A DNA stretch of 64,000 bases from Streptomyces sp. YIM 121038 (GCF_006088715.1 NZ_CP030771.1:3162001-3226000); one strand, 5' to 3'. Shown: positions 1 to 8,455, numbered from the stretch's first letter. Made by a program: numbers and translations. Notes: generated by a model from the letters alone, not told the origin.

Positions 1-992
1 TCGACGACCACGACGTCATCGACGACTGGAACACCAGCGCCTCCTGGCTCGCCGACATGCGGGCCACCCCCTGGTGGGGCGAGCGCGTCCGCAGCGGCCT
101 GATGTCGTACTGGGTGTACCAGCACCTGGGCAATCTGCCGCCCGCCGAACTCGACCGCGACGAGCTGTACGCGGCGGTGCGCGCGACGCCCGACGGCACG
201 GACGCGCTGAGCGCCTTCGCGGCCCGCGCCGACGCCGACCCCGGGGCCGTCCGCTGGAGCTACCGCCGCGACTTCGGGGGCGTGCGCCTGCTCATGGTCG
301 ACACCCGCGCCGCCCGCGTCCTCGACGAGGACCGGCGGGCCATGCTCGACGCCGACGAAGCACGCTGGCTGCGCGAGCAGGCCCTCGACGGAACGTACGA
401 CCACCTCCTGATCGGCACCTCCCTGCCCTGGCTGCTCCCCCACCTCATCCACGACGCCGAGGGGTGGAACGCCGCGCTGTGCCGGGGCGAGCGCGGCGCC
501 CGCTGGGCCCGCTTCGGCGAGGACCTGCGGCGGCGCGCGGACCTGGAGCACTGGGCGGCGTTCCCCGCCTCCTTCGCCGCGCTCACCGATCTGATAGCCG
601 AGGCGGGCACCGGCCCGGACGCCCCCGCGACCGTCCTCGTCCTGTCCGGCGACGTCCACCACGCCTACGTCGCCGAGCCCGCCTGGCCACGGGGCCCGGC
701 ACCCGCCGCGCGGGTCCTGCAGCTCACCTGCTCGCCCGTGCACAACTCCATTCCCGCCTCGATACGCGTCGGCTTCCGCTTCGGCTGGAGCCGCGCGGGG
801 CGCGCCCTCGGCCGGCTCTTCGCCCGCCACGGCAGGCTGCCCCGCACCGGGGTGAGCTGGCGCAGGACGGGCGGCCCCTGGTTCGGCAACCAGCTCATGA
901 CCCTGACGATGCGGGGCCGCGCCGCGGAGCTCCGCCTGGAACAGGCCCGGCGGGCCGGGGGCCTGACGACCACGGCGACCCGGCGGCTCTGA
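1..992 (+). CDS. PhoD-like phosphodiesterase/alkaline phosphatase, C-terminal part
   Basis: Partial gene: the frame is open from base 3 and its start lies left of the window. The first residues, DDHDVIDDW, are the metal-binding signature of the PhoD-like metallophosphatase family. About 210 residues later LVLSGDVHHAYVAE supplies a second typical GDVH metal-ligand motif. Enzymes of this family release phosphate from mono- or diesters and are usually exported, but the N-terminus that would show this is missing. The gene ends 121 bp before the next start, on the same strand. The family call is firm; the substrate is not known. Confidence 0.85.
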   Translation, partial: DDHDVIDDWNTSASWLADMRATPWWGERVRSGLMSYWVYQHLGNLPPAELDRDELYAAVRATPDGTDALSAFAARADADPGAVRWSYRRDFGGVRLLMVDTRAARVLDEDRRAMLDADEARWLREQALDGTYDHLLIGTSLPWLLPHLIHDAEGWNAALCRGERGARWARFGEDLRRRADLEHWAAFPASFAALTDLIAEAGTGPDAPATVLVLSGDVHHAYVAEPAWPRGPAPAARVLQLTCSPVHNSIPASIRVGFRFGWSRAGRALGRLFARHGRLPRTGVSWRRTGGPWFGNQLMTLTMRGRAAELRLEQARRAGGLTTTATRRL

Positions 993-1113
993 GCGGCTCC
1001 CAGTTTCGGGAAAGCGGCGGGCCCGGGGCGCGCCGCGAGGCATGATGCGGACGGTCCGCTTCCCCACGCACCACGACCGCCGCATCCGCCGTAACCGCAC
1101 AGGGAGCCCCCGT

Positions 1114-3054
1114 TTGTCCCTCGCACCCCTCACCCCCGCCCTGGCCGTCGTCGGGGCGGGACCCCGCGGCACCAGCGTCCTGGAACGCCTCTGCGCCTCG
1201 GCCGCCGAACTGCTCGCCCCGGGCACGCGGATCACCGTCCACATGGTCGACCCCGCGGCACCGGGCCCCGGCCGGGTCTGGCGCACCGACCAGGCGCCCG
1301 AGCTCCTGATGAACACCGTCGCCTCCCAGGTGACCCTGTTCACCGACGCGAGCGTCGACTGCGCGGGGCCGGTCAGACCGGGGCCGAGCCTGTACGAGTG
1401 GGCGGCGGACGGGCACATACCCGGGCTCGGCCCGGACGACTATCCGACGCGCGCCGCGTACGGCCGCTATCTGGAGTGGGTGTTCGCCCGGACCCTGCGC
1501 ACGGCCCCGGGCGCCGTCCGCGTCGTCACCCACGCGGCCCGCGCGACCCGGCTTTCCGAGACGGCCGACGGCCTCCAGGCCCTCGCGCTCGACGACTCCC
1601 GCACCCTGACCGGCCTGTCGGCCGTGGTGCTCGCCCAGGGCCATCTGCCCGCCGCCCCCGACGCCGCGCCGACCGGCCTCTCGGAGTACGCCGCCCGCCA
1701 CGGCCTGCGCCACGTGCGGCCCGCCAACCCCGCCGACGTCGACCTCTCCGCCCTCGCCCCCGGCGAGCGGGTGCTCCTGCGCGGGCTCGGCCTGAACTTC
1801 TTCGACCACGTGACGCTCCTGACCGAGGGCCGCGGCGGCCGCTTCGTCCGCGCCCCGGGCCGCCCGCCGCGCTACGTACCGTCGGGCAACGAGCCGCGCC
1901 TGTACGCCGGTTCGCGGCGCGGCGTGCCGTACCACGCGCGCGGCGACAACGCGAAGGGCCCCTACGGACGGCACGAGCCCGCCCTGCTCACCGCCGACGT
2001 GATCGCCCGCTTCCGCAAGCGCGCGGACAGCGGGGACGCGCCGGACTTCCGCGCCGAGGTCTGGCCGCTGGTGGCGAAGGAGGTGGAGACCGTCTACTAC
2101 GGGGCGCTGCTGAGCGCCCGTGGCACACCCGGGCGGGCGCGGGACTTCCGCGACCGCTTCCTCGACCTCCCCCACCGGGGCCCCGAAGAACCCCTGCTCC
2201 TGGACGCGTTCGGGATACCGGAGGCCGACCGCTGGTCCTGGGAGCGGCTCGCCCGCCCGTGCGCGGGGCTGGCCTTCGGCTCGCCTCAGGAGTTCCGCGC
2301 CTGGCTGCTCGCCCTGCTGCGCGAGGACGCGGCCCAGGCCGCGCTCGGCAATGTCGCGGGCCCGCTGAAGTCGGCCCTCGACGTGCTGCGCGACCTGCGC
2401 AACGAACTGCGGCTCGCGGTGGACCACGGCGGCATCACGGGCCGCTCGCGCCGTGACCACCTGGACGCCTGGTACACCCCGCTGAACGCCTTCCTGTCGA
2501 TCGGCCCGCCCCGGCGCCGCACGGAGGAGCTGACGGCCCTGATCGAGGCGGGCGTGGTCGAGGTGCTCGGGCCGCGCCTCGAAGTGCGGGCACGGGACGG
2601 GGCGTTCGTCGCACGCTCGCCGGACGTGCCGGGCTCCGAGGTGCGGGTGACGGCCCTCGTGGAGGCGCGGCTCCCCGAGCCGGACCTGCGGCGCACCGGG
2701 GACGCGCTGCTCGCGGGCCTGCTGCGGACGGGGCAGTGCCGCCCGCACACCGTCGGCGACCACGAGACGGGCGGGCTCGACGTGACCGGCCGCCCCTATC
2801 ACCTGATTGACCGTCAAGGCCGTGCGCACCCGCGGCGGTTCGCGTTCGGGGTGCCCACGGAGGGCGTGCGCTGGGTGACGGCGGCCGGAGCGCGGCCGGG
2901 CGTGGACTCGGTGACGCTGTCGGACGCGGACGCGGTGGCACGTGCCGCGCTGCGGACCGTGACAGCTTTCCCCGGCACGACTCTGGCCCCCGGCACTCCC
3001 CAGGCTCCAGACTTGGCCCAGACCCCCGACTTGGTACAGACCAACAGTTCATGA
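1114..3054 (+). CDS. FAD/NAD(P)-binding protein
   Basis: A cytoplasmic protein of about 646 residues. It opens with a Rossmann dinucleotide-binding motif, ALAVVGAGPRGTSVLERL, at residues 9-26, followed by a long body typical of the FAD/NAD(P)-binding proteins annotated as COG4529-like. The substrate is unknown. I chose a TTG start at 1114 because AGGGAG lies seven bases upstream and the protein then begins directly at the nucleotide-binding strand. An in-frame ATG at 1042 would add 24 Arg-rich residues unlike the family. Identity as an FAD-linked oxidoreductase is likely; reaction and pathway cannot be read from the sequence. Confidence 0.8.
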   Translation: MSLAPLTPALAVVGAGPRGTSVLERLCASAAELLAPGTRITVHMVDPAAPGPGRVWRTDQAPELLMNTVASQVTLFTDASVDCAGPVRPGPSLYEWAADGHIPGLGPDDYPTRAAYGRYLEWVFARTLRTAPGAVRVVTHAARATRLSETADGLQALALDDSRTLTGLSAVVLAQGHLPAAPDAAPTGLSEYAARHGLRHVRPANPADVDLSALAPGERVLLRGLGLNFFDHVTLLTEGRGGRFVRAPGRPPRYVPSGNEPRLYAGSRRGVPYHARGDNAKGPYGRHEPALLTADVIARFRKRADSGDAPDFRAEVWPLVAKEVETVYYGALLSARGTPGRARDFRDRFLDLPHRGPEEPLLLDAFGIPEADRWSWERLARPCAGLAFGSPQEFRAWLLALLREDAAQAALGNVAGPLKSALDVLRDLRNELRLAVDHGGITGRSRRDHLDAWYTPLNAFLSIGPPRRRTEELTALIEAGVVEVLGPRLEVRARDGAFVARSPDVPGSEVRVTALVEARLPEPDLRRTGDALLAGLLRTGQCRPHTVGDHETGGLDVTGRPYHLIDRQGRAHPRRFAFGVPTEGVRWVTAAGARPGVDSVTLSDADAVARAALRTVTAFPGTTLAPGTPQAPDLAQTPDLVQTNSS

Positions 3055-3180
3055 GCGAGCGCGGAGTTGCCCCCCGACCCCGGCCGCACCCCGTGCGACC
3101 AGGGAAGCAAGGGGAGAACGAGACGGCCGAATACAGATGATTCTCATAAAACACTCAGATGTTGAAGTTGCAAGTACTAC

Positions 3181-3194
3181 TTAGGCCCACCTAA
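3181..3194. promoter_or_regulatory. Possible iron-box half palindrome upstream of the DoxX gene
   Basis: TTAGGC-CC-ACCTAA matches the core of the DmdR/IdeR iron box (consensus TTAGGTTAGGCTCACCTAA); about 13 of 19 positions agree and the left end is poor. It lies in an AT-rich patch 62 bases before the DoxX start. A regulatory role is inference. Confidence 0.35.
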
Positions 3195-3255
3195 TCTTGA
3201 GGCTTCGCGATCGGTTCACGTCCCCAACCGAACAAGACCGAAGGAGTCCCCCACC

Positions 3256-3711
3256 ATGACTGAGCGGCTGAACAGCGCCCAGCCCTATGCCCTCGGCCTC
3301 TTCCGCATCGTCGTCGGCCTGCTCTTCTTCTGCCACGGCGCCGCCTCGCTCTTCGGAGCGTTCGGCGGCACGGACGGCAACGGCGCCACCATCGACGCGG
3401 GCACCTGGCCCGGCTGGTACGCGGCCGTCATCCAGCTCGTCGGCGGCGCCCTCGTGGCCCTCGGCCTCGGCACCCGCGCGGCGGCGTTCCTCTCGTCCGG
3501 GTCGATGGCGTACGCCTACTTCAAGGTCCACCAGCCGGAGGCCCTGTGGCCGATAGAGAACGCGGGAGAGGCCTCGGCGATGTTCTGCTGGGCCATGCTG
3601 CTCCTGGTCTTCACCGGCTCCGGGGCGTTCGGCCTCGACCGCGTCATCGCGGCGGCCCGCGGCGAGCAGAAGGCCAAAGCGGGCTCCGACCGCACCCCCA
3701 TCGCGGCCTGA
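3256..3711 (+). CDS. DoxX family integral membrane protein
   Basis: A 151-residue protein with four hydrophobic segments, near residues 12-30, 54-75, 80-95 and 110-130. It has the DoxX-family layout, with RIVVGLLFFCHGAASLFG at the first helix and GGALVALGLGTRAAAF in the second. DoxX proteins are small membrane proteins linked to redox homeostasis; in mycobacteria one forms a membrane complex with superoxide dismutase. A secreted SOD-like gene lies just downstream on the opposite strand, suggestive but not proof of a link. The ATG start follows a good AAGGAG site. A strong convergent terminator closes the gene. Confidence 0.85.
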   Translation: MTERLNSAQPYALGLFRIVVGLLFFCHGAASLFGAFGGTDGNGATIDAGTWPGWYAAVIQLVGGALVALGLGTRAAAFLSSGSMAYAYFKVHQPEALWPIENAGEASAMFCWAMLLLVFTGSGAFGLDRVIAAARGEQKAKAGSDRTPIAA

Positions 3712-3730
3712 CCGCGCCCCCACGCGCGAG

Positions 3731-3778
3731 CGGTGCCCCCGTTCCGTACCGGTTCACGGGTACGGAACGGGGGCACCG
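3731..3778. terminator. Bidirectional terminator hairpin
   Basis: A perfect 20-bp stem (3731-3750 with 3759-3778) and an 8-base loop lie between the convergent DoxX and SOD-like genes. The stem contains the run GTGCCCCCGTTCCGTACC and its complement. Confidence 0.85.
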
Positions 3779-3828
3779 TCCTGTGCGGACGGGAGGGCCG
3801 CGGCCCTAGCCCACCGGAGGCGGTGGCC

Positions 3829-4455
3829 CTAGCCCGCCGGGGGCGGTGCGAACGGCACGCTGAAGCACGCGAGCCGCTCGCCCGCGCCGCCCTGCTCCCG
3901 GTGCAGCACGACCGCCGCGGCCTCGCCGCGCCGGAAGCCCCAGTTGTGGACGGCGGAGGCCTTGCCGGAGCCGTCCTTGCCCGCGGTGAAGTCCAGCCAT
4001 ACCTCGTTCTCCGGATCCATGGGACCCGGCTCGTTCTGGTAGTGCGGTCCCGCCGCCGCCGGGTCCGCGCCGCACGGCTTCTGGTGCACGTGCACGCCGT
4101 ACGCGTGGCCCGGCTGGAGGCCCTTCACGCGCAGGGAGACACGCGTGCCGATCTGATCGCTGCGCTGCGTCACCTCGATCCAGGAGGCGGCGGGGACGAG
4201 CTGCTGCTCGTAGGTGATCGCGGCGGACGGCACGAAGGCCGTCGGCGGTGCGAACCGCGCCTCCGCGCGGACCTCCACACGGTCCGTCGTACGACGCCCC
4301 GCGGAGTCCGTCGCACGGCCTCCCGGATTCGTTTTGCCACTCTCCACACGGTCCGCCGCACCACTGTGCACATGGTCCGCCGCGCCGCTTCCGACGGCTC
4401 CGGCCGCGGCGAGCACAGCCGCCGCAACAGCCGAGGCAAACACTCCTGCCAGCAT
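3829..4455 (-). CDS. Secreted Cu/Zn superoxide-dismutase-family protein, copper ligands only
   Basis: A 208-residue protein. The N-terminus is a hydrophobic Ala-rich signal peptide, then a repetitive low-complexity linker (residues 25-65) and an SOD-like beta-barrel domain. The copper ligands are visible: H122 and H124 in GVHVHQ, H138 in GPHYQ, and H185 in VVLHRE. C128 and C197 (in GERLACF) match the conserved disulphide, and the GxRLAC arginine is kept. The usual zinc-loop His residues and the H-x-GD-L motif are absent; the region reads ENEVWLDFTAGKDGSG instead. This resembles Cu-only SODs. Start ATG 4455 follows GAGGAG. Dismutase activity is inferred, not shown. Confidence 0.75.
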   Translation of the reverse strand: MLAGVFASAVAAAVLAAAGAVGSGAADHVHSGAADRVESGKTNPGGRATDSAGRRTTDRVEVRAEARFAPPTAFVPSAAITYEQQLVPAASWIEVTQRSDQIGTRVSLRVKGLQPGHAYGVHVHQKPCGADPAAAGPHYQNEPGPMDPENEVWLDFTAGKDGSGKASAVHNWGFRRGEAAAVVLHREQGGAGERLACFSVPFAPPPAG

Positions 4456-4727
4456 GGCAAGCTCCTCGTATCGCCAGGTCAGGCCCCTTTGGGGCGCTCT
4501 GTCACTGTTCGTACGGGCCGCCCACCACCGTACGCCCGGGCCGCCCGGCCCGCCGGGTGAACGAGCCGACCCCCCGATGAACGTGACGTAGCGAACAACT
4601 GAGCCCCCAGTGGATCTCTGGGCGATCTCGCGGCGTACGCTGTACAGCTGTCGTCAGGCCGCCACCCGCCGCTCCCCGAGATGTCGCGGCGATGAGTTGC
4701 CGACCGGGGAGTTACGGGGAGATTAGG

Positions 4728-5357
4728 GTGTTTGAGAGTGTGGGGGCGCTGACCGCCAGTCCGTGGATCTACGCGGTCGTGGCCCTCTCCGTCCTGTTCG
4801 ACGTGTTCCTGCCGCTGCTGCCCAGCGGTGTGCTCGTCATCACCGCGGCCACGGCCGCCGCCGCGGCGGGCACCGGCACGGGGCGGGTGCCGCACGACGT
4901 GCCGGACATCCTCCTGCTGATGCTGTGCGCCGCGACCGCGTCCGTGCTCGGCGACCTCGTCGCCTACCGCATCGCCTGGCGCGGCGGGGAGCGCCTCGAC
5001 CGGGCCATCGCCCGCTCCCGGCGCCTGACCAGCGCGCAGGAGCGGCTCGGCACGGCCCTCTCGCGGGGCGGCGGCGTCCTCGTCGTCATCGCGCGCTTCG
5101 CCCCCGCCGGGCGCTCCATCGTCTCCCTCGGCGCGGGCGCCGCACACCGGCGCAAGCGCGACTTCCTGCCCTGGTCGGCCCTCGCGGGCGTGGCCTGGGC
5201 CGGCTACAGCGTGGGCCTCGGCTACTTCGGCGGCCAGTGGCTCGGCGCGACCTGGCTGGCCACGGGGGTCTCGGTCCTGGCCCTCGTCGCGGCGGGCGCG
5301 GGCGCGGCCTATCTGGTCCGCCGCCCCGCGGCGAACTCGGGACCGTCCGGCGCCTAG
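4728..5357 (+). CDS. DedA/VTT-domain membrane protein
   Basis: A 209-residue integral membrane protein of the DedA (SNARE-associated/VTT) family, thought to flip or transport undecaprenyl phosphate or phospholipids. The sequence shows the family's re-entrant helix FDVFLPLLPSGVLVI near residues 22-36, and the signature VVIARFAPAGRSIVSLGAGAA around 118-138, followed by a terminal helix. I chose GTG 4728 over ATG 4692 because GGGGAG lies six bases upstream and the protein then starts MFESVGALTAS as family members do. The stop overlaps the convergent DUF2277 gene by four bases. Confidence 0.85.
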   Translation: MFESVGALTASPWIYAVVALSVLFDVFLPLLPSGVLVITAATAAAAAGTGTGRVPHDVPDILLLMLCAATASVLGDLVAYRIAWRGGERLDRAIARSRRLTSAQERLGTALSRGGGVLVVIARFAPAGRSIVSLGAGAAHRRKRDFLPWSALAGVAWAGYSVGLGYFGGQWLGATWLATGVSVLALVAAGAGAAYLVRRPAANSGPSGA

Positions 5358-5584
5358 GGCCGGGCCGCGCGGGCGGTGCCCCGCACCTCAAGCCCGTCGA
5401 GCAGCTCGGCCGTGGCCGCGGCGACCGCGTCCACGGCCCGGTCGAACACCTCCTGGTTGTGCGCGGCGGGCGCCCGGAACCCGGACACCTTGCGTACGTA
5501 CTGAAGCGCGGCCGCCCGGATCTCGTCCTCGGTGGCCTCTTCGGGGAGCGCGGGCGGGCGAAGGGTCTTGATGCTGCGGCACAT
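5354..5584 (-). CDS. DUF2277 domain protein
   Basis: A 76-residue cytoplasmic protein beginning MCRSIKTLRPPALPEEATED, the strongly conserved start of DUF2277 proteins, with the helical core EIRAAALQYVRKVSGFRAP. Function is unknown in the family. The longer frame upstream lacks this start, so ATG 5584 is preferred. It converges on the DedA gene with a four-base stop overlap, so the two are probably separate transcripts. Confidence 0.85.
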   Translation of the reverse strand: MCRSIKTLRPPALPEEATEDEIRAAALQYVRKVSGFRAPAAHNQEVFDRAVDAVAAATAELLDGLEVRGTARAARP

Positions 5585-5926
5585 GCCTCCAGCTTCGCGC
5601 GTCCGGGCGCCCGACGAGAACCCCTGGCTCCCCCGCGCCTCCCCGGGAGCAGGTTTCGGCACCGGCGGCGGTGGACACCCGGACGGGGCGCGGCGCGCCA
5701 TCCCGCCCGAAGAGCCGTGAGCGGCGGCCTTCCGGGAGCCCCGAGAGCATTGACAGGCACCGGCGGCGGGCGTTGACTCCGCCGTACGAAGGCCCGAATG
5801 AGCCCGTGTACGACCCGGCGCTCCGCGGTTCGCGCTCCGGAGCCGCCCCCGCTCCGCGCGGCGCGGACCCGCCCCGTCCATGAAGGTCACGCCCAGCCCC
5901 CGCGTCCAGCCTGCGGAGGTACATCC
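5585..5926. other. Intergenic region between divergent genes
   Basis: I see no gene. TTGACA (5750-5755) and TTGACT (5773-5778) could be -35 elements reading right toward the small membrane protein gene. No clear -10 was recognised. Confidence 0.4.
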
Positions 5927-6214
5927 ATGATTGTCCTGACGATCGCCCTGCTGCTCGTCCTGATCGCCCTCGGCTTCAACCAGCCCCTGCTGTGGCTGCT
6001 CGCCGCGGCGATCGCGTACTTCCTGATCCGCCGCCACGACCGCGCCGCGGTCAAGGGCGGCATGAGCGGAGCCGGGAGCGCGCGTCCCGGCGGCACGGGC
6101 GGGGCGAGCGCTCCCGTCACGTACCGCGACTACCGCATCCGCCGGTCCCGCCAGGAGCGCTGGGACCGCAGGTACCGCCGTACGCACCCGTCGAAGCAGG
6201 CGCGGCGCGGCTAG
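5927..6214 (+). CDS. Small membrane protein, unknown function
   Basis: A 95-residue protein: one or two hydrophobic helices at residues 1-37 (MIVLTIALLLVLIALGFNQP, then a second stretch ending FLIRRHD), a Gly/Ser/Ala linker, and a strongly basic tail rich in Arg and Tyr (YRDYRIRRSRQERWDRRYRR). The tail could bind nucleic acid or acidic lipid. A GGAGGT site lies six bases before ATG 5927, which fixes the start. I do not recognise the family. Confidence 0.7.
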   Translation: MIVLTIALLLVLIALGFNQPLLWLLAAAIAYFLIRRHDRAAVKGGMSGAGSARPGGTGGASAPVTYRDYRIRRSRQERWDRRYRRTHPSKQARRG

Positions 6215-6341
6215 CCCCGCGGCCCCGCCGGGTCACCGGAACCGGTAGGACTACTCACCGTCGCGGGTGAAGAGAGGCTTACCCGCCCCGCCACCGGGGA
6301 GCCTGCGCACGCACCGTGCCGAGCCCACCCCGGGGAGCCCC

Positions 6342-6896
6342 ATGCGCCTGCGCGCCCTCGTCCGCGTACCCCTGCCCGTCCTCCTGGCGGGTGCCCTCGC
6401 GGCGGGGTGCGCCTCGCCCGCGCCGCGTCCGCCCGCGCCGCGCCCGGACGACGTCATCAAGGCGGCGCAGCAGCGGCTCACCGACGGCTGTCTGCGGCAC
6501 CGGGGCTTCACGCCGCCCCGCCCGGGCGAGCGTCCGCCGCCCGCGGCCGAGCGGCAGCGCGTGGCCGCCGCCCTGTTCGGCACCGGCCGCACGGAACTCT
6601 CCCTGACCCTGCCCACGGGCCACACGGTGGGCGCCCACACCGACGGCTGCCTCGCCGCCGCCCAACGCGCCCTGTACGGCGACCAGAAGCGCTGGTTCCG
6701 CGTCTCGACGGTGGTGAACAACCTCAAGCCGGAGGCCGCGCACGCCGACCGCCCCCTCGCCGAAGTCCGCGCGGGACACCGCCCGGAGCTCACCCAGTGG
6801 CGCCAACTCCGCGCCCGCGCACTGAAGAACGCGGAAACCATCCTGACCGCGGACGACCTGCCCGCGGACGGGACGAGGGCCCCCCGGGGATCGTGA
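6342..6896 (+). CDS. Lipoprotein, unknown function
   Basis: A 184-residue predicted lipoprotein. The signal peptide runs through LPVLLAGALAAGC, where LAAGC is a lipobox, so the mature protein would begin at Cys23 with a diacylglycerol anchor. A Pro-rich linker follows, then a helical domain with two Cys residues (DGCLRHRGF and DGCLAAAQRAL) that could pair outside the cell. GGGGAG precedes ATG 6342. The gene ends at the left edge of the relict flavoprotein duplication. Confidence 0.75.
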   Translation: MRLRALVRVPLPVLLAGALAAGCASPAPRPPAPRPDDVIKAAQQRLTDGCLRHRGFTPPRPGERPPPAAERQRVAAALFGTGRTELSLTLPTGHTVGAHTDGCLAAAQRALYGDQKRWFRVSTVVNNLKPEAAHADRPLAEVRAGHRPELTQWRQLRARALKNAETILTADDLPADGTRAPRGS

Positions 6897-6922
6897 GGAT
6901 CCCTCTTCCACGGACGGCTGCC

Positions 6923-7185
6923 TGCTCGCGCAGCTCGGTGACACTGCGGTCCAAACTGCCGATGCTGGGCGTACGCGGAGTTCACGCACGGCATCGTCAC
7001 CGTCGGGATGCCCTTGCCGATTCCTTCGGCGACGACGCCCACCACGAAGTTCTGGCGAGCCCGTCGATGCTCTCACGCAGCCAGTGGGCCGCCGTCGGCG
7101 TCAGGCCGAGGCAGAGGTCCCACCCGTCGGCCTGCGCTGTCTCGATCACCTTTGCCACGTCGAAGAGGGGCGGCGCGGCCGAGAT
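6923..7185 (-). pseudogene. Decayed duplicate of the flavoprotein gene at 11115-11672
   Basis: This stretch matches 11251-11673 closely, base for base, but has lost two blocks. About 133 bp (equivalent to 11382-11514) is gone at the junction near 7054, and about 31 bp (11644-11674) is gone at 7183, removing the start codon. The first loss is not a multiple of three, so the frame breaks as well. The last 45 or so codons of the intact gene have no counterpart. The similarity continues past the gene through its control palindrome to about 7271, so this is a relict of a whole flavoprotein/operator module. Confidence 0.9.
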
Positions 7186-7214
7186 TCATCCCACCCCGGG
7201 GAGTCGATCACGCG

Positions 7215-7250
7215 CAACTGCCCCTGATCCAGGTGGAACAGGGGCAGTTG
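7215..7250. promoter_or_regulatory. Perfect 12-bp inverted repeat from the relict module
   Basis: Arms CAACTGCCCCTG and CAGGGGCAGTTG with a 12-base spacer. The intact module has the same element at 11706-11741 with one arm mismatch. It could be an operator or a hairpin in the flavoprotein leader. Confidence 0.6.
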
Positions 7251-7271
7251 CCAGTCCGGCGCCACATGGCG

Positions 7272-7508
7272 CGGGCACCGTTTTGGACTCCAGGCATGAC
7301 AACGGCCCCTCGGATCGATTCGCTAGGGGATGAAGAGGTTAAAGAGGTGCCCTATCGCCATATCGGATTCTTCTAGTTTACCTAGCCCGAAAATGCCGAG
7401 TATCGTCCGATGTTGAGTGAACGAACTGGGTCGATCCCATTTAGCGGATGTCCTGTGTGGCAGCTGCTTATCGTGAATTCCACTCATGCGTGAAAGAGGG
7501 ATGGGAAG
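7272..7508. other. AT-richer region without a recognisable gene
   Basis: Similarity to the intact flavoprotein/XRE module stops near 7271, before any XRE coding sequence. The rest is noticeably more AT-rich than the surroundings (TTCTAGTTTACCTAG around 7370) and probably holds the promoter for the secreted protein starting at 7509. Confidence 0.5.
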
Positions 7509-8099
7509 TTGAACAAGAGGGGCATACTCGGCAAGTCACTGCTTACAGCGTCCTGCGTAATCCTTGGTCCGGCGTTGACACTTGCTCCCGCAGCGCATGC
7601 CGACAGCGACCCCGCTCCAACGGGCGCGACGAAGGTCTCATCACGCTCCGCAGATAAGCCGGACGACGACGTCACGCCGAAGGTGGAGGGCACTACGCGG
7701 ATCCAACTGAACGCGCCGAGCACGGACGGTCACAAGAAGACGATTCGCGCGTACTGCAACATCACGGCGGACACTCCCCACTGGTCCAAGAAGGGTATGA
7801 GCGTTATCTACAAGACGCGCGCCCAGTGTTACGGCAACGTCCCCTCGGTTCAGTTGAAGGTCACCTCCAAGCTGATGCGGGCGGGTGCGCCGAAGCCGCT
7901 CGTCGCCGCGACGGCGAAGGAGACCCAGACCGTGCGGGCCGGTGGCGGCAAAGCGACGTTCTACGCCCCTGTCCCGAACGGCAAGAAGGTGAAGTACAGC
8001 GCGCGGTTCTGGGGGCGGAGCACCGCACAGATCGTGTCGCCTATCGTGGGCACCAAGACGCAGGTTGTCAGCAAGACAGCCGACCTCAAACCCAAGTAG
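7509..8099 (+). CDS. Secreted protein, unknown function
   Basis: A 196-residue protein with a clear signal peptide (MNKRGILGKSLLTASCVILG, then a segment ending in APAAHA before DSDP). The mature part is Lys-rich and looks beta-stranded: IRAYCNITADTPHWSKKGMS, RAQCYGNVPSVQLKVTSKL, and KATFYAPVPNGKKVKYSARF. Its two Cys residues may form a disulphide. The start is TTG 7509, preceded by GAAAGAGGG; no ATG or GTG with a ribosome site is in frame. Base composition is less GC-rich than the neighbours, fitting an acquired region. I do not recognise the family. Confidence 0.65.
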   Translation: MNKRGILGKSLLTASCVILGPALTLAPAAHADSDPAPTGATKVSSRSADKPDDDVTPKVEGTTRIQLNAPSTDGHKKTIRAYCNITADTPHWSKKGMSVIYKTRAQCYGNVPSVQLKVTSKLMRAGAPKPLVAATAKETQTVRAGGGKATFYAPVPNGKKVKYSARFWGRSTAQIVSPIVGTKTQVVSKTADLKPK

Positions 8100-8125
8100 T
8101 CGGATTCGGACGAAGGCGCCTTGCT

Positions 8126-8455
8126 ATGGCCAGTGACTGGGAAGTCGACGTACAACTGCTGATGGACGTTGCCGACGGTGAGTGGGAGCGGCTACAGCAG
8201 GGGATGGTCGACTCGATGGCGGCGGAACCGCAGTACGAAATCGTACCGACTGCCACGTCCAACGGCCCGACCGGCGCCTTCTTCTCCGTCGGCGCCACTG
8301 TGCAGGTGTCGGCCGACACGCCCGGCAAGGCGGCGGACGTCGCCGTGGCCGTGACGCGCAAAGCCCTCCGGTTGGCTGGAGCGGCCACGGACCGTGGTGT
8401 GACGGAAGTCAACATCCGCCAGGGCGACGTGGACCCCCGCCTCCTGGGCCGGTAG
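8126..8455 (+). CDS. Small acidic protein, unknown function
   Basis: A 109-residue cytoplasmic protein starting MASDWEVDVQLLMDVADGEW, with a repeating pattern of strands and a helix (GAFFSVGATVQVSADTPGKA, then VAVAVTRKALRLAGA). Proteins of similar size and start occur in Streptomyces mobile regions, but I cannot name a family. It starts 27 bases after the secreted protein gene and may share its transcript. The 3' end overlaps the convergent membrane-protein gene by 47 bases. Confidence 0.55.
   Translation: MASDWEVDVQLLMDVADGEWERLQQGMVDSMAAEPQYEIVPTATSNGPTGAFFSVGATVQVSADTPGKAADVAVAVTRKALRLAGAATDRGVTEVNIRQGDVDPRLLGR

Noticed and set aside
6251..7076. Long minus-strand frames over the lipoprotein and relict module
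   Set aside because: They mix the antisense of the lipoprotein gene with the broken flavoprotein remnant and are not genes.
6800..7500. Second attachment-site copy of the tRNA-Val 3' end
   Set aside because: I looked for GTTTCGAACC and the neighbouring T-arm sequence near the island's left edge and found none, so no att pair is claimed.
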